A stretch of DNA of 64,000 bases from Halomonas ventosae. Its GTDB lineage: Bacteria; Pseudomonadota; Gammaproteobacteria; Pseudomonadales; Halomonadaceae. Location: NCBI RefSeq assembly GCF_004363555.1, contig NZ_SNZJ01000006.1, positions 62,001-126,000 on the forward strand, read 5' to 3'. How positions within the stretch are numbered: the stretch's first letter is position 1; the number at the start of each line of letters is the position of its first letter. The notes under the pieces are model-generated. The model was not told where the DNA came from. It did no database searches and saw only the letters and a list, made by a program, of their open reading frames with translations. This document shows, piece after piece, positions 47,650 to 56,194 of the stretch. A program made the position numbers and the translations under genes.

Positions 47650-48681
47650 GTGAAGGCCCGGGCTCGGTTGACGACCGGGATGGCCCTTCGGTTTGCGCCG
47701 CTGGTTCTCCTGCTTCTGCTGGCCGGCTGTGGCGAAGGGGCCGTGCGCCAGTCGCAGGGGCCGGGCAGCGACGAGGTCCGGCTGACAGCGGGCCAGGTGA
47801 TTGCCGAGGACGGCTACCGACTGCCGCTTCATCACTGGCCGGCCGAGGGCGAACCGCAGGCCATCGTGCTCGGCATCCACGGCTTCAACGAACATGGCGG
47901 CACCTTCCAGGTCCTCGCCGAGGCCCTGGCACCCCGCGGCATCACCCTCTATGCCCATGACCAGCGCGGCTTCGGCACCACCGCCCAGCGGCGCCTCTGG
48001 CCCGGCCACGAGCGGCTGGCCGACGACGTCACCCTGCTCGCCGCACTGCTGAACGAGCGCCATCCCGAGACTCCGCTCTATCTGGTCGGCCACAGCATGG
48101 GCGGTGCCGTGGCGATCCTCGCCCTGAGCGGCGACAACCCGCCGCCGGTGGCGGGCAGCGTGCTGATCGCGCCGGCGGTGTGGGGCTTCGAGGCCATGCC
48201 CTGGTACCAGCGCCTGGGCCTGTGGCTCGGCGTGCGCCTCTTCCCTGCGCTGAGCTTCACCTCGAGCACGGTCCAGCGCCTCGGCATCGAGCCCACCGAC
48301 GACCCCGAGATGAAGCGCCGGCTGGCCGAGGACCCGCTCATCCTGCGCCGCGCGCGGGTCGATACCCTGCACGGCGTGAGCCTGGCCATGGACGCGAGCC
48401 TGGAGGCCGCTCGATGGCTGCCTGCCCCGGCACTGATCCTCTATGGCACCGAGGACCACATCATTCCACCGGAGGCGATCTGCGCCCTGCTCGCACGACT
48501 GCCCGAGCAGGAGGGGATCCGTCTGGCGCTCTACCCGCAGGGCTACCATATGCTAACCCGCTACACCAAGCGCGAGCGGACCGAGGTGGACATCGCGGCC
48601 TGGCTCGCCGACCCCGCGGCTCCCCTGCCCTCCGGCCACGAGCGGAGCCGAGATCAGGTCCGCGACACCCTCTGCCACTGA
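47650..48681 (+). CDS. Lipoprotein alpha/beta hydrolase (monoglyceride-lipase-like)
   Basis: 343 aa if started at the GTG 47650; a GTG at 47638 (overlapping the previous stop) and an ATG at 47680 are alternatives. Lipobox LLLLAGC follows the hydrophobic stretch ALRFAPLVLLLLLAG. Hydrolase_4 domain: GIHGFNEHGG, nucleophile Ser in GHSMGGA, Asp in YGTEDHIIPPE and His in GYHMLTR. Probably an envelope-bound esterase or lysophospholipase; substrate not known. Confidence 0.8.
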   Translation: MKARARLTTGMALRFAPLVLLLLLAGCGEGAVRQSQGPGSDEVRLTAGQVIAEDGYRLPLHHWPAEGEPQAIVLGIHGFNEHGGTFQVLAEALAPRGITLYAHDQRGFGTTAQRRLWPGHERLADDVTLLAALLNERHPETPLYLVGHSMGGAVAILALSGDNPPPVAGSVLIAPAVWGFEAMPWYQRLGLWLGVRLFPALSFTSSTVQRLGIEPTDDPEMKRRLAEDPLILRRARVDTLHGVSLAMDASLEAARWLPAPALILYGTEDHIIPPEAICALLARLPEQEGIRLALYPQGYHMLTRYTKRERTEVDIAAWLADPAAPLPSGHERSRDQVRDTLCH

Positions 48682-48770
48682 GTCAGGCAACTGCTGCGCG
48701 GCGGGCTGTCGGGCGCATCGCCCGCCCGAATGTGATTGACATGTCTCGGGACAGGGCGGACCTTGGGTGG

Positions 48771-50771
48771 ATGAGCGAAGAGACTGGCGAATCCGCCCAC
48801 CACGACGACGAGGGGTCGAGCGAGCGGGTAAAGCAGCTTGACGCCGCCATCGAACGGCTTGCCGCCGCCAATGCCATTGCCGGAGTGTCTCCCGTCTTCG
48901 AGGTGCTCGAGGCGGCACGCCCCCTGATGGTCGACGACCGTGGGCTCGAGGTCCTCTATGCGCGTGTGCCGGCGATCGAGGCCGCCGGGTTCTTCCGAGG
49001 CAGCGACTGGGACTACCCCCAGACACTGGTGCCATCCCTCGCCGTGCGTACCGTGCGTCATGGCGACCCGGTCGCCACCCTGGTCGAGAGCTTGAGCCAG
49101 ATCCGCCTGCTGGCCGTCGCCCAGGGCGACTATTCCCACCCTTCCCTCTCGGCGGAGCATGCGCATCACTTTCTCGCCCAGGTGATGGCCATGAACCTCG
49201 ATCTCGTGGTCGGCGACCTGCACGAGGGCGACCGTCTACGGCCGGACCGGCTCGGTTACGCCGTCCAGGCCCTGTATCGCTACCTGCTGCATCACCTGGG
49301 GTACGAGAACCTCCTGGAGCACCTGGTGGCCGAAGTCTGGCGCATCCTGGCGCAACGCCCGGTCCAGGTGGAGGGCGTGAAACAGATGGTGACCCAGATC
49401 GCCTCCTGCCTGCCCAGACTGGAGGATCGGCCGAATGCCATGGCCGGCGAGGTCGGGGACGACGCCCGGCAGCTGATCAACGCCGTGTTCAGCCCCACCG
49501 AGGGCTGCCGCGAAGACCCCGGCTTCGAGACGTATGCCGAGCGGCTGGCGAGCATGGACGACGCGGCCCTGCTGCAGGAGGCCATTGCCTTTGCCCAGGC
49601 CATGCACAGCACCGGCCTGGTCTCGCCCTACATGCCGGGGTTCATCCGTTACCTGCGCGGGCGCTGGAATGCGCTGATCCCCACGGCACTGGGCCTGAGT
49701 CATACGGGAGCCGACGCCTTTCACTGCTACCCGGCGCTGATCCACACCCTGATCGATGAGGCCCTGTTTGCCGAGACCAGCCAGGCCGCCTACGGTCTTG
49801 CCATGATGCTCGAACGCGGCATCCTCTACTCGCCGCCGGTGGCCCCGTCGCTGTGGCGACAACTGAGAATGACGCTGTGCGATGCGGCGGCAGAGAAGGT
49901 CACTGCTGTCTTCGGGGATCGTCGCTCGCCGGAATGCTTTCTGCTCGCCGACGTTCTCAATGTGCTCGGCCGCCCGCTGGGCGTGGGTCAGGGGAACTAC
50001 CCCACCTGCCAGTCGACACGCGCCCTGTCCATGTGGGCCTTCAACACACCGGCCGACCTGCTCCGGGTCGTCGCCTGGGCGGCGCGAGATGACGAGATCG
50101 TGATGCGCTTCGAAGGTCACAGCATTTCCTCCCGCGACCTCGGCACGGGCCTGGCCGCCGAGCCTCCCGTGGATGTTGACGCTGTCTCCCTGCTCACCGT
50201 GCCGCACCTCGATCGCATCTACTTCGAGATGGGACGCCGCAGCGTCGGGCGCGGAGAGGATCCCCACAAGTGGGTCAACGCCGAGTTCCATGGCGATCAC
50301 GTGGGCCATGGCTTCCGCATCGCGGTCGATGTGTTTACCGGCGGGCTGAAGGACTTCGAGGGGTTTATGCGTGACTTCTATGCCGCGTACCACCCCTTCT
50401 ACAACGGCAACATTCCGGTGATCAATCCGCAGCCGGCAGGCATTGCCGTGACCGACAGCGCCACGCGGTTCCTCGGCTGGCACGCGATCACGATCCAGCG
50501 CCTGGCGCTCGATCCGAACCAGGTCATGCGGGTCTACTTCTTTAACCCCAACAACGACAGTGGGCAGGACTGGGGGCAGGGAATCGTCACCTCGACCCAG
50601 GGCCATGGCGAACTCTACGGTGAGGCCTCGCTGCCGGTGGCCCAGTTCGCCTCGCGACTCTACGTCTTTCACTACGACCCGCTCGAGAAGGGCGAGCCGG
50701 CCGATGTACCAGACGATGAAGTGTATCGGGCCATGGGTCTGGCCCGCGATAGCTGGGCGTCGGGGCGCTAG
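48771..50771 (+). CDS. Uncharacterised 666-aa protein with papain-like catalytic pattern
   Basis: No named family recognised. The N-terminal ~380 residues look helical (SAEHAHHFLAQVMAMNLDLVVGDLHEG; HHLGYENLLEHLVAEVWRILAQ). The C-terminal part has GQGNYPTCQSTRALSMWAF, in which Gln407 precedes Cys413 by six residues as Q19 precedes C25 in papain, then GWHAITIQRL (His571) and YFFNPNND (Asn592), the order and rough spacing of a Cys-His-Asn triad. No signal peptide or membrane segment. An in-frame ATG at 48741 is the alternative start. It is followed after 85 bp by an ATP-grasp ligase. Confidence 0.6.
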   Translation: MSEETGESAHHDDEGSSERVKQLDAAIERLAAANAIAGVSPVFEVLEAARPLMVDDRGLEVLYARVPAIEAAGFFRGSDWDYPQTLVPSLAVRTVRHGDPVATLVESLSQIRLLAVAQGDYSHPSLSAEHAHHFLAQVMAMNLDLVVGDLHEGDRLRPDRLGYAVQALYRYLLHHLGYENLLEHLVAEVWRILAQRPVQVEGVKQMVTQIASCLPRLEDRPNAMAGEVGDDARQLINAVFSPTEGCREDPGFETYAERLASMDDAALLQEAIAFAQAMHSTGLVSPYMPGFIRYLRGRWNALIPTALGLSHTGADAFHCYPALIHTLIDEALFAETSQAAYGLAMMLERGILYSPPVAPSLWRQLRMTLCDAAAEKVTAVFGDRRSPECFLLADVLNVLGRPLGVGQGNYPTCQSTRALSMWAFNTPADLLRVVAWAARDDEIVMRFEGHSISSRDLGTGLAAEPPVDVDAVSLLTVPHLDRIYFEMGRRSVGRGEDPHKWVNAEFHGDHVGHGFRIAVDVFTGGLKDFEGFMRDFYAAYHPFYNGNIPVINPQPAGIAVTDSATRFLGWHAITIQRLALDPNQVMRVYFFNPNNDSGQDWGQGIVTSTQGHGELYGEASLPVAQFASRLYVFHYDPLEKGEPADVPDDEVYRAMGLARDSWASGR

Positions 50772-50856
50772 CCCGACGATGCCTGGCACTCAAGCTCGAC
50801 AAGAACGCAATAAATCGAGCGTCAATACCCTGCCACAGGCAGAAGGAGAGCAGCAC

Positions 50857-52164
50857 ATGTCGACCGTATCGGAAACCCCGGCCGCCAAGGACGTCTCAAG
50901 CTGGACCGACCCGACACTGGATTCGGTAAAGGGAACGGAAACCCCCAAGGACCCCAACAAGGGCTACATCGCGCTGCTGGGCTGGAGCGTCAATGCCATC
51001 AAGGCCGCGCAGAAGTTTGACCGCCGCTATGTGGTGGTAGCGCCGGACTGGGCCGCTGACTTCTGCGAAGCCAACAAGATTCCGTACATTCAATGGGATT
51101 TCGTGCGCCTGAACGATCGCTCCATGGAGATCGCGGAGCGGCTCAAGGAAGAAGGCGTGGATGTGGCCATTCCGCTGTTCGAGGAAACCGTCGAATGGTC
51201 GGGTGCGATCAACTCGGTGCTCATGGACAGCCCCCGCATGTACGGGCAGTCCATCCTGTTTCGCGACAAGGCACTGATGAAGCGCCGCGCCCAGCTGGGC
51301 GGTATTCGCGTGGGGATCTTCGAGGAAGCCCACGAGAAGGATGACATCATCCGCTTCATGAAGCGCGTCAACCAGACGCTGCTCAAGCTCGACGGTGACC
51401 CCGATGACCCGATACACGTCAAGGCCTTCGACAAGGCCGGCTGTCTCGGGCACCGCATGATCCGCAAGATCGACGAGATCGACAGCATACCGGCCGAAGA
51501 GTATCCCTTGCTGATGGAAAGCCACCTCGACGGCTGGGAGTTTGCTGTCGAGGCCTGGATCCATGATGGCAAGATCAAGTTCCTCAACATCTCCGAGTAT
51601 GTGACTCTGGGCTACTCGGTATTCGTTCCCGCCACCCGCGAACTCGAGAGCTGGCGTGATGCCATCACCAAGCAGATCGAGAAGTTGATCAAGACGTTCG
51701 ACATCCAGTTCGGCCTGATCCATCCCGAGTACTTCGTGGCGGCGGACGGCGAGATGTACTTCGGCGAAGTCGCCTATCGCCCGCCCGGCTTCAAGGCCTT
51801 CGAGCTCATCGAGCGCGCCTACGGCTTCAGCCCCTATCAGGCATCGATGCTGGTCTTCGACCCCAAGAGCACCAAGGAGGAGGTCGAGGCCTTCTTCCCC
51901 CGCGAGGTGGTCGACGCCAAGGGCTATGCGGGCTGCTTCGGGGTGTACCCGCGGCGGCGTGTCGTCAGCAAGCTGGAGATGCCCAAGGAAACCATCGAGC
52001 ACCCCTACTTCGAGTCCCACGAGCTGGTGGCGCCCACCGAGGAGACGGTGCCGGACCGCTCGGCATTCGGCACGCACTGGGGCCTGGTGTTCTTCTTCGG
52101 TGACGACCCGATCAGGATGCGGGACCTGCTCAAGGCACAGGAGGAGCTGGACTTCTACGTCTGA
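50857..52164 (+). CDS. ATP-grasp carboxylate-amine ligase family protein
   Basis: 435 aa, AAGGAG 8 nt before the ATG. A pre-ATP-grasp Rossmann-like part (GYIALLGWSVNAIKAAQKFDRRYVVVAP), then RDKALMKRRAQLGGIRVG, HVKAFDKAGCLGHRMIRK, LLMESHLDGWEFAVEAWIHDGKI, and the metal/ATP strand GLIHPEYFVAADGEMYFGEVAYRPPGF. The catalytic pattern seems intact, so it should couple ATP cleavage to joining a carboxylate and an amine or similar nucleophile. Substrates unknown. Strong terminator follows. Probably co-transcribed with the papain-like gene. Confidence 0.75.
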   Translation: MSTVSETPAAKDVSSWTDPTLDSVKGTETPKDPNKGYIALLGWSVNAIKAAQKFDRRYVVVAPDWAADFCEANKIPYIQWDFVRLNDRSMEIAERLKEEGVDVAIPLFEETVEWSGAINSVLMDSPRMYGQSILFRDKALMKRRAQLGGIRVGIFEEAHEKDDIIRFMKRVNQTLLKLDGDPDDPIHVKAFDKAGCLGHRMIRKIDEIDSIPAEEYPLLMESHLDGWEFAVEAWIHDGKIKFLNISEYVTLGYSVFVPATRELESWRDAITKQIEKLIKTFDIQFGLIHPEYFVAADGEMYFGEVAYRPPGFKAFELIERAYGFSPYQASMLVFDPKSTKEEVEAFFPREVVDAKGYAGCFGVYPRRRVVSKLEMPKETIEHPYFESHELVAPTEETVPDRSAFGTHWGLVFFFGDDPIRMRDLLKAQEELDFYV

Positions 52165-52206
52165 TAGCCCCTTGAAGCCCGCCTCTTTTCGAGGCGGCAA
52201 ATGAAC

Positions 52207-52234
52207 AAGGGCAGGGCCTGCGCCCTGCCCTTTT
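52207..52234 (+). terminator. Terminator after the ATP-grasp gene
   Basis: AAGGGCAGGGC (52207-52217) pairs with GCCCTGCCCTT (52222-52232), ending in TTTT. Confidence 0.9.
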
Positions 52235-52266
52235 CATGCCTGTCGATCCACCATCCGATCGCCTGA

Positions 52267-53250
52267 CTAGCGTGCCATGTCGACCACCACGCGCCCACGC
52301 ACCCGGCCGGCGAGCAGCTCGCCCGCCGTGTCGATGGCCTCCTCCAGGCCGATCGTGCGGGTGATGGCGTCGAGCTGTTCGGGGGCAAGCAGCTCACCGA
52401 GCCGGCGCCAGGCCTCGACGCGATCCTCGTAGGAGCGCATCACGCTGTCGATCCCCACCAGGGTCACGCCTCTCAGGATGAAGGGGGCAACACTGCTCGG
52501 CAGGTCCATGCCCTGCGCCAGGCCGCAGGCCGCGACGGTGCCGCCATAGCGGGTCCCGGCAAGGACGTTGGCCAGGGTGTGGCTGCCCACCGAGTCGATG
52601 GCCGCCGCCCAGCGCTCCTTCGCCAGCGGGCGACCCGGTTCGGAGAGCTCTGCCCGGTCGATCACCTCCTGGGCCCCGAGCCCCTTGAGGTAGTCGGTTT
52701 CCTCCAGGCGCCCGGTGGAGGCCAGGACCCGATAGCCCAACCGCGCCAGGAGCGCGATAGCGTAGCTACCGACCCCGCCGTTGGCGCCGGTCACCAGCAC
52801 ATCGCCCTGATCCGGCGTGACGCCTTGTTTCTCGAGCGCCATCACAGAGAGCATGGCGGTATACCCGGCCGTGCCGATGGCCATGGATTGCCGGGCACTG
52901 AAGGCCGAGGGATGAGGGATCAGCCAGCGACTGTCCAGCCGGGCCTTCTCGGCCAGCCCTCCCCAGTGCTTCTCGCCGACGCCCCAGCCGTTGAGCAGCA
53001 CGGCGTCGCCGGGCCGGTAGGCGTCGGTCGACGAGCTCTCGACCGTGCCTGCCAGGTCGATCCCCGGCACCATGGGAAAGGCGCGCACCACCGGCCCCTT
53101 GCCGGTGATGGCCAGGGCGTCCTTGTAGTTGAGCGTGCTGCAGTCGACTCGCACCGTGACGTCACCCTCGGGGAGTCGCGACTCGTCGAGTTCCTCCAGC
53201 GACACGTGCTGGCCGTCGTCTTGCTTGTCGATCAGGATTGCCTTGAACAT
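52267..53250 (-). CDS. acuI: Acrylyl-CoA reductase (AcuI/YhdH-type MDR oxidoreductase)
   Basis: 327 aa. [49 protein letters not shown], and the NADPH loop [16 protein letters not shown] are the AcuI/YhdH pattern. Family members reduce acryloyl-CoA to propionyl-CoA and detoxify acrylate, for example from DMSP. It is preceded by a TetR operator and lies next to a tetR gene in the same direction. Confidence 0.9.
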   Translation of the reverse strand: MFKAILIDKQDDGQHVSLEELDESRLPEGDVTVRVDCSTLNYKDALAITGKGPVVRAFPMVPGIDLAGTVESSSTDAYRPGDAVLLNGWGVGEKHWGGLAEKARLDSRWLIPHPSAFSARQSMAIGTAGYTAMLSVMALEKQGVTPDQGDVLVTGANGGVGSYAIALLARLGYRVLASTGRLEETDYLKGLGAQEVIDRAELSEPGRPLAKERWAAAIDSVGSHTLANVLAGTRYGGTVAACGLAQGMDLPSSVAPFILRGVTLVGIDSVMRSYEDRVEAWRRLGELLAPEQLDAITRTIGLEEAIDTAGELLAGRVRGRVVVDMAR

Positions 53251-53275
53251 CGTGCACCTCGTTGATGTGTCTATT

Positions 53276-53292
53276 TATAGACCGATCGTCTA
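53276..53292. promoter_or_regulatory. TetR operator upstream of acuI
   Basis: TATAGAC-CGATC-GTCTA, 26 bp before the acuI start. Shares arms and spacing with the site at 53965. Confidence 0.75.
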
Positions 53293-53317
53293 CTTGAAGA
53301 CATGAAAACACCCCGGC

Positions 53318-53956
53318 CTAGCGGGGCAGCCCTTCCATGTACGTCGTGATGAAGGTTTCCAGGGGATGGGCGCTCCCCTCCAGCCGGGCGCGCATTACCG
53401 CCCCTTCCCAGCCGATCCAGAAGGCCTCGGCGAGCCTGTCGCAATCCGCCTGGCCACCGAGCTCACCGGCCACCTGGGCCTCGCGCAGGCATCGCGCCAC
53501 CCGTTGCTGCCAGTCGGCGAGGGTCGCCCGCAGCCACTGCCGGTAGCCTTCCGGCAGCCGACCGGCCTCCTGGCCCAGGTTGCCCACCAGGCAACCCCGG
53601 CGAAAGTGGTGACGTTCCATGCCGGCCCTGGCATCGGCAACGAAGGCCGCGAGGCGCTCCAGGGGCCGGCGTGAGCCGTCCCGCAGATGCAGGTCGAGCT
53701 TGTTGGCGAAGTAGGCGCCATAATGCTCCATGACGGCGCGCCCGAAGGCCTCCTTGCTGTCGAAATAGTAGTAGAACGAGCCCTTGGGCACCCCGACGCG
53801 TCGCAGGATGCCGTCGATGCCGGATGCGGTGAAGCCCTGTTCGGTCAGCACCTCGAGCCCGCTGCGGATCAGGGCCGCGCGGGTATCCGGGTCATCGCGG
53901 GAGACCCTGGGGGGTCGCCCACGGCGTGGCTTGGGAGAAGCGGTCGTCTGCGTCAT
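53318..53956 (-). CDS. TetR-family regulator (AcuR-like)
   Basis: 212 aa. Basic AT-hook-like start (KPRRGRPPRVSRDD), then the TetR HTH (ALIRSGLEVLTEQGFTASGIDGILRRVGVPKGSFYYYFDSKEAFG). Likely represses itself and acuI through twin operators at 53276 and 53965. By analogy with AcuR the ligand would be acrylate. Confidence 0.85.
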   Translation of the reverse strand: MTQTTASPKPRRGRPPRVSRDDPDTRAALIRSGLEVLTEQGFTASGIDGILRRVGVPKGSFYYYFDSKEAFGRAVMEHYGAYFANKLDLHLRDGSRRPLERLAAFVADARAGMERHHFRRGCLVGNLGQEAGRLPEGYRQWLRATLADWQQRVARCLREAQVAGELGGQADCDRLAEAFWIGWEGAVMRARLEGSAHPLETFITTYMEGLPR

Positions 53957-53964
53957 GTCTTTAA

Positions 53965-53983
53965 TATAGACCGCTCGTCTATA
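53965..53983. promoter_or_regulatory. TetR operator upstream of the regulator gene
   Basis: Perfect dyad TATAGAC-CGCTC-GTCTATA, 9 bp before the tetR start, implying autoregulation. Confidence 0.8.
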
Positions 53984-54080
53984 AATTCAAGTCACTCAAG
54001 GATCAGCCCCTTGCGTGACGCACATCCGACCGTTAGCGCCCGAACCCCAGCGTCCAGCATGCCTCATCCGTTGCGCCACA

Positions 54081-54128
54081 TTGACAGACGCCGCTGGCCA
54101 CGCCTACTATCGATAATTATTCTCATCA
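54081..54128 (+). promoter_or_regulatory. Iron-regulated promoter with Fur box
   Basis: TTGACA (54081-54086), 18-bp spacer, TACTAT (54105-54110), then GATAATTATTCTCATC (54112-54127), whose complement GATGAGAATAATTATC is a classic Fur-box form. The box covers the expected transcription start. Confidence 0.7.
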
Positions 54129-54153
54129 ACAGACTGTTGCCGGGTTGGCCGAC

Positions 54154-54561
54154 ATGAATCCCGAACGTCCCAGGATCACCACCACCGTCGTCTTCCTGCA
54201 GGTCTCCTTCCAGGCCATCAAGCACTCCATGGCCGGCAAGGCGAGCGACGGCCTGCCCTGCTGGCTCGACGGCAGGATGCTGCGGATGCTGTGTCGCGAT
54301 CTCAGAGCCTGTCGCGACGAGGCCATGGCCCATGAGGAGGCCCATCGGGCCCTGGAGGCCGCCTGTTCCCAGTGCGAGGAGCTGCTCGGCCACTGCCCGG
54401 GCGGGCTGGACAGCACCCTCTGCCACCGTCACCTGGATGCCATCCTCGTCGGGTTGCAGCACGCCCTCGTCGCGCTCTCTCCCCCGCCGGCCCCCGCCCC
54501 GACCGGCCTTTGGCACAGCGCCACCCGCCACCTCCGCGAGGGCTGGCGCCGCCTCTCCTGA
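54154..54561 (+). CDS. Small Cys-containing protein, predicted Fur-controlled
   Basis: 135 aa, no family recognised. FLQVSFQAIKHSMAGKASDGLPCWLDGRML at the start, then a helical segment with regularly placed His, Glu and Cys (ACRDEAMAHEEAHRALEAACSQCEELLGHC). Six Cys in total. No signal peptide. Its promoter carries a Fur box, so a role in iron or heme handling is inferred. A TTG at 54145 is an alternative start. Confidence 0.6.
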   Translation: MNPERPRITTTVVFLQVSFQAIKHSMAGKASDGLPCWLDGRMLRMLCRDLRACRDEAMAHEEAHRALEAACSQCEELLGHCPGGLDSTLCHRHLDAILVGLQHALVALSPPPAPAPTGLWHSATRHLREGWRRLS

Positions 54562-54753
54562 TTCCGGCGAGAAGCGTTTCTCGCTGTCCTCGTTCCGCTC
54601 CCGGCTGCTTAATTCGGCTCGTGCCCTCGGCGCATGCCTCCTGTTACCTCCGTATCACGGCAAAATCAGCCGGTCGCGGCTCGCCTCGACGCTATAGTTT
54701 GGGGGATGGTCCAACCCGATTCGCGCCCCTGCGGCAAGCATTGGGGCGCATTT

Positions 54754-54783
54754 CGTGTCATGCGCCTGCAGGCGCATGACACG
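54754..54783. promoter_or_regulatory. 30-bp perfect palindrome in the leader of the 54806 gene
   Basis: CGTGTCATGCGCCTG (54754-54768) is followed directly by its complement (54769-54783), ending 11 bp before the GGAGG ribosome-binding site. Could be an operator, a cruciform or an RNA hairpin controlling translation. A TATAGT -10-like box lies upstream at 54693. Confidence 0.7.
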
Positions 54784-54805
54784 ACCTTTCCTGGAGGAAC
54801 AACCC

Positions 54806-55408
54806 ATGCACGGCGTCCTGTGGGGAAGCATCATTGCCGCGGGGCTGGCCTCGGCCGGCCTGCCTGCCGGCAGTGCCCAGGCCGATGACGTCGAGGCGCT
54901 GGTCGCGTCGATCAAGGCGGCCACGGTACGCTTCGAGGATGTGAACGCAGCACTCGCGGAAGGCTACGTGCCGGACCCTTCCGGCGAGTGCGTGAGTGCC
55001 GCGGCCCATGGCCTGCCTGCCGAGCTCGGCGGCATGGGCATCCACTACCTGCGCCCGGACCTGCTCGGCCTCACGGTCACCGCTCCCCGGGTCGACGGCA
55101 CCGGGACCCACACCGACTTCATGAACCCCGCCATCCTGCTCTACGAGCCCCAGGCGGATGGCTCCCTGGTGCTGGTCGGGGTCGAGAACCTGGTGTTCCG
55201 CAAGGCCTGGGAGGCCGCGGGCCATGGCGCACCACCGACCCTCGCGGGTCGCCGCTGGGACTACATGGTCGACGACCCGGATACCCCTGCCGAGGAAGCC
55301 CACCACTTCGAGCCGCACTACGACCAGCACGTCTGGTTCCGCGACAACCCCAACGGCAACCTCGAGCCCTTCAACCCGGCGGTGACCTGCAACTCCTGGA
55401 ACGCTTGA
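54806..55408 (+). CDS. Secreted protein of unknown function
   Basis: 200 aa, GGAGG 8 nt before the ATG. Signal peptide ~1-27 ending AGSAQA. The mature protein has ECVSAAAHGLPAELGGMGIHYLRPDLL, a type I recall from unnamed periplasmic proteins, then NPAILLYEPQADGSLVLVGVENLV and a His-rich end (EEAHHFEPHYDQHVWFR). Two Cys could form a disulfide. The His cluster suggests metal binding, without proof. Confidence 0.75.
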   Translation: MHGVLWGSIIAAGLASAGLPAGSAQADDVEALVASIKAATVRFEDVNAALAEGYVPDPSGECVSAAAHGLPAELGGMGIHYLRPDLLGLTVTAPRVDGTGTHTDFMNPAILLYEPQADGSLVLVGVENLVFRKAWEAAGHGAPPTLAGRRWDYMVDDPDTPAEEAHHFEPHYDQHVWFRDNPNGNLEPFNPAVTCNSWNA

Positions 55409-55455
55409 GACTGCGAAGGCGCCCCAGGGAGGAACGCCCCTTTCCCTGGCTACAG

Positions 55456-55487
55456 CGGACTCGGCGCGCCACCCGCGCCGAGCCCGC
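55456..55487. terminator. Terminator between convergent genes
   Basis: GCGGACTCGGCGCG region pairs with CGCGCCGAGCCCGC (one mismatch), followed by TTGCC. Lies between the secreted-protein gene and the GFA-like gene. Confidence 0.65.
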
Positions 55488-55518
55488 TTGCCAGACCCGA
55501 TGCCCATGGGGTTAACCG

Positions 55519-55878
55519 CTACTCTCCGGGCACGACCCGATAACCCAGTGCCTCGAGGCAGCGTCGCTGCGATAACGACGGCACCATCGACAGGTCACCA
55601 ATATCCTCCAGGTCACCGGCAAGCGCTGCCACGCCTGCCTCGTCATGGGCATGCAGCAGACGCTCGTCGCATCGCCGGCAGCTCCAGGCATCACCGCCCC
55701 GGCCATCCCGCACGATGGCGAGTTCATCGGCTCCCCCGCCGACCTGGATGCCCTCCAGCGGCCAGAAGATGACGGGCTCGTCTCCGGCCCCTTGCCCGCG
55801 GCCAAGGGGTGAGCCACACACCAGCAGCGTCACGACGCCACAGCGACACGCGATCTGCCCGTAGGGTCCGTTGCTCAT
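55519..55878 (-). CDS. Small GFA-like zinc protein
   Basis: 119 aa, GGGAG 8 nt before the ATG. IACRCGVVTLLVCGSP at the N terminus and WSCRRCDERLLHAH in the middle supply two CxC/CxxC pairs, as in glutathione-dependent formaldehyde-activating (GFA) proteins, though the protein is shorter and diverged. Function uncertain. Confidence 0.55.
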   Translation of the reverse strand: MSNGPYGQIACRCGVVTLLVCGSPLGRGQGAGDEPVIFWPLEGIQVGGGADELAIVRDGRGGDAWSCRRCDERLLHAHDEAGVAALAGDLEDIGDLSMVPSLSQRRCLEALGYRVVPGE

Positions 55879-55959
55879 GGCCTGCTCCCTATTGATAGAG
55901 GGTGAGGGTGAGTGAGGCATCCACACTAACGGTCCACGCCGACCACGCCTATGGCGAGG

Positions 55960-56060
55960 GGAGGCCTCCGACGCTACATTTCCTTTGACCAGCCCGATCA
56001 GCGTCGGGGTGCCTCCGGCAACCTCGAGCCCTTCAGCCTCGATGACCTGCCGGTATCAAA
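55960..56060 (+). pseudogene. Decayed C-terminal copy of the 54806 gene
   Basis: A 20-bp block (56016-56035) is identical to 55354-55373 in the secreted-protein gene, and the same frame gives SFDQPDQRRGASGNLEPFS against HYDQHVWFRDNPNGNLEPFN. It has no start or signal peptide. Best read as a remnant of a duplication. Confidence 0.4.
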
Positions 56061-56113
56061 GGGGCGCGAGGTGAGGCGGCTCCGGCCGGCCGCTCGCCTT
56101 GCAGCATTTGCCT

Positions 56114-56171
56114 GCATCCGAGAACGTTCCGGCGGCATGCCGGCATCCGAGAACGTTCCGGCGGCATGCCG
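56114..56171. repeat. Two tandem 29-bp repeats with internal palindromes
   Basis: Copies at 56114-56142 and 56143-56171 are identical. Each contains the dyad GAACGTTC and ends in CGGCATGCCG. They lie 23 bp before the start of the membrane protein gene, so they could be paired operator sites. Confidence 0.75.
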
Positions 56172-56194
56172 GTCGAGCCTTGGGAGTTGCTGCG

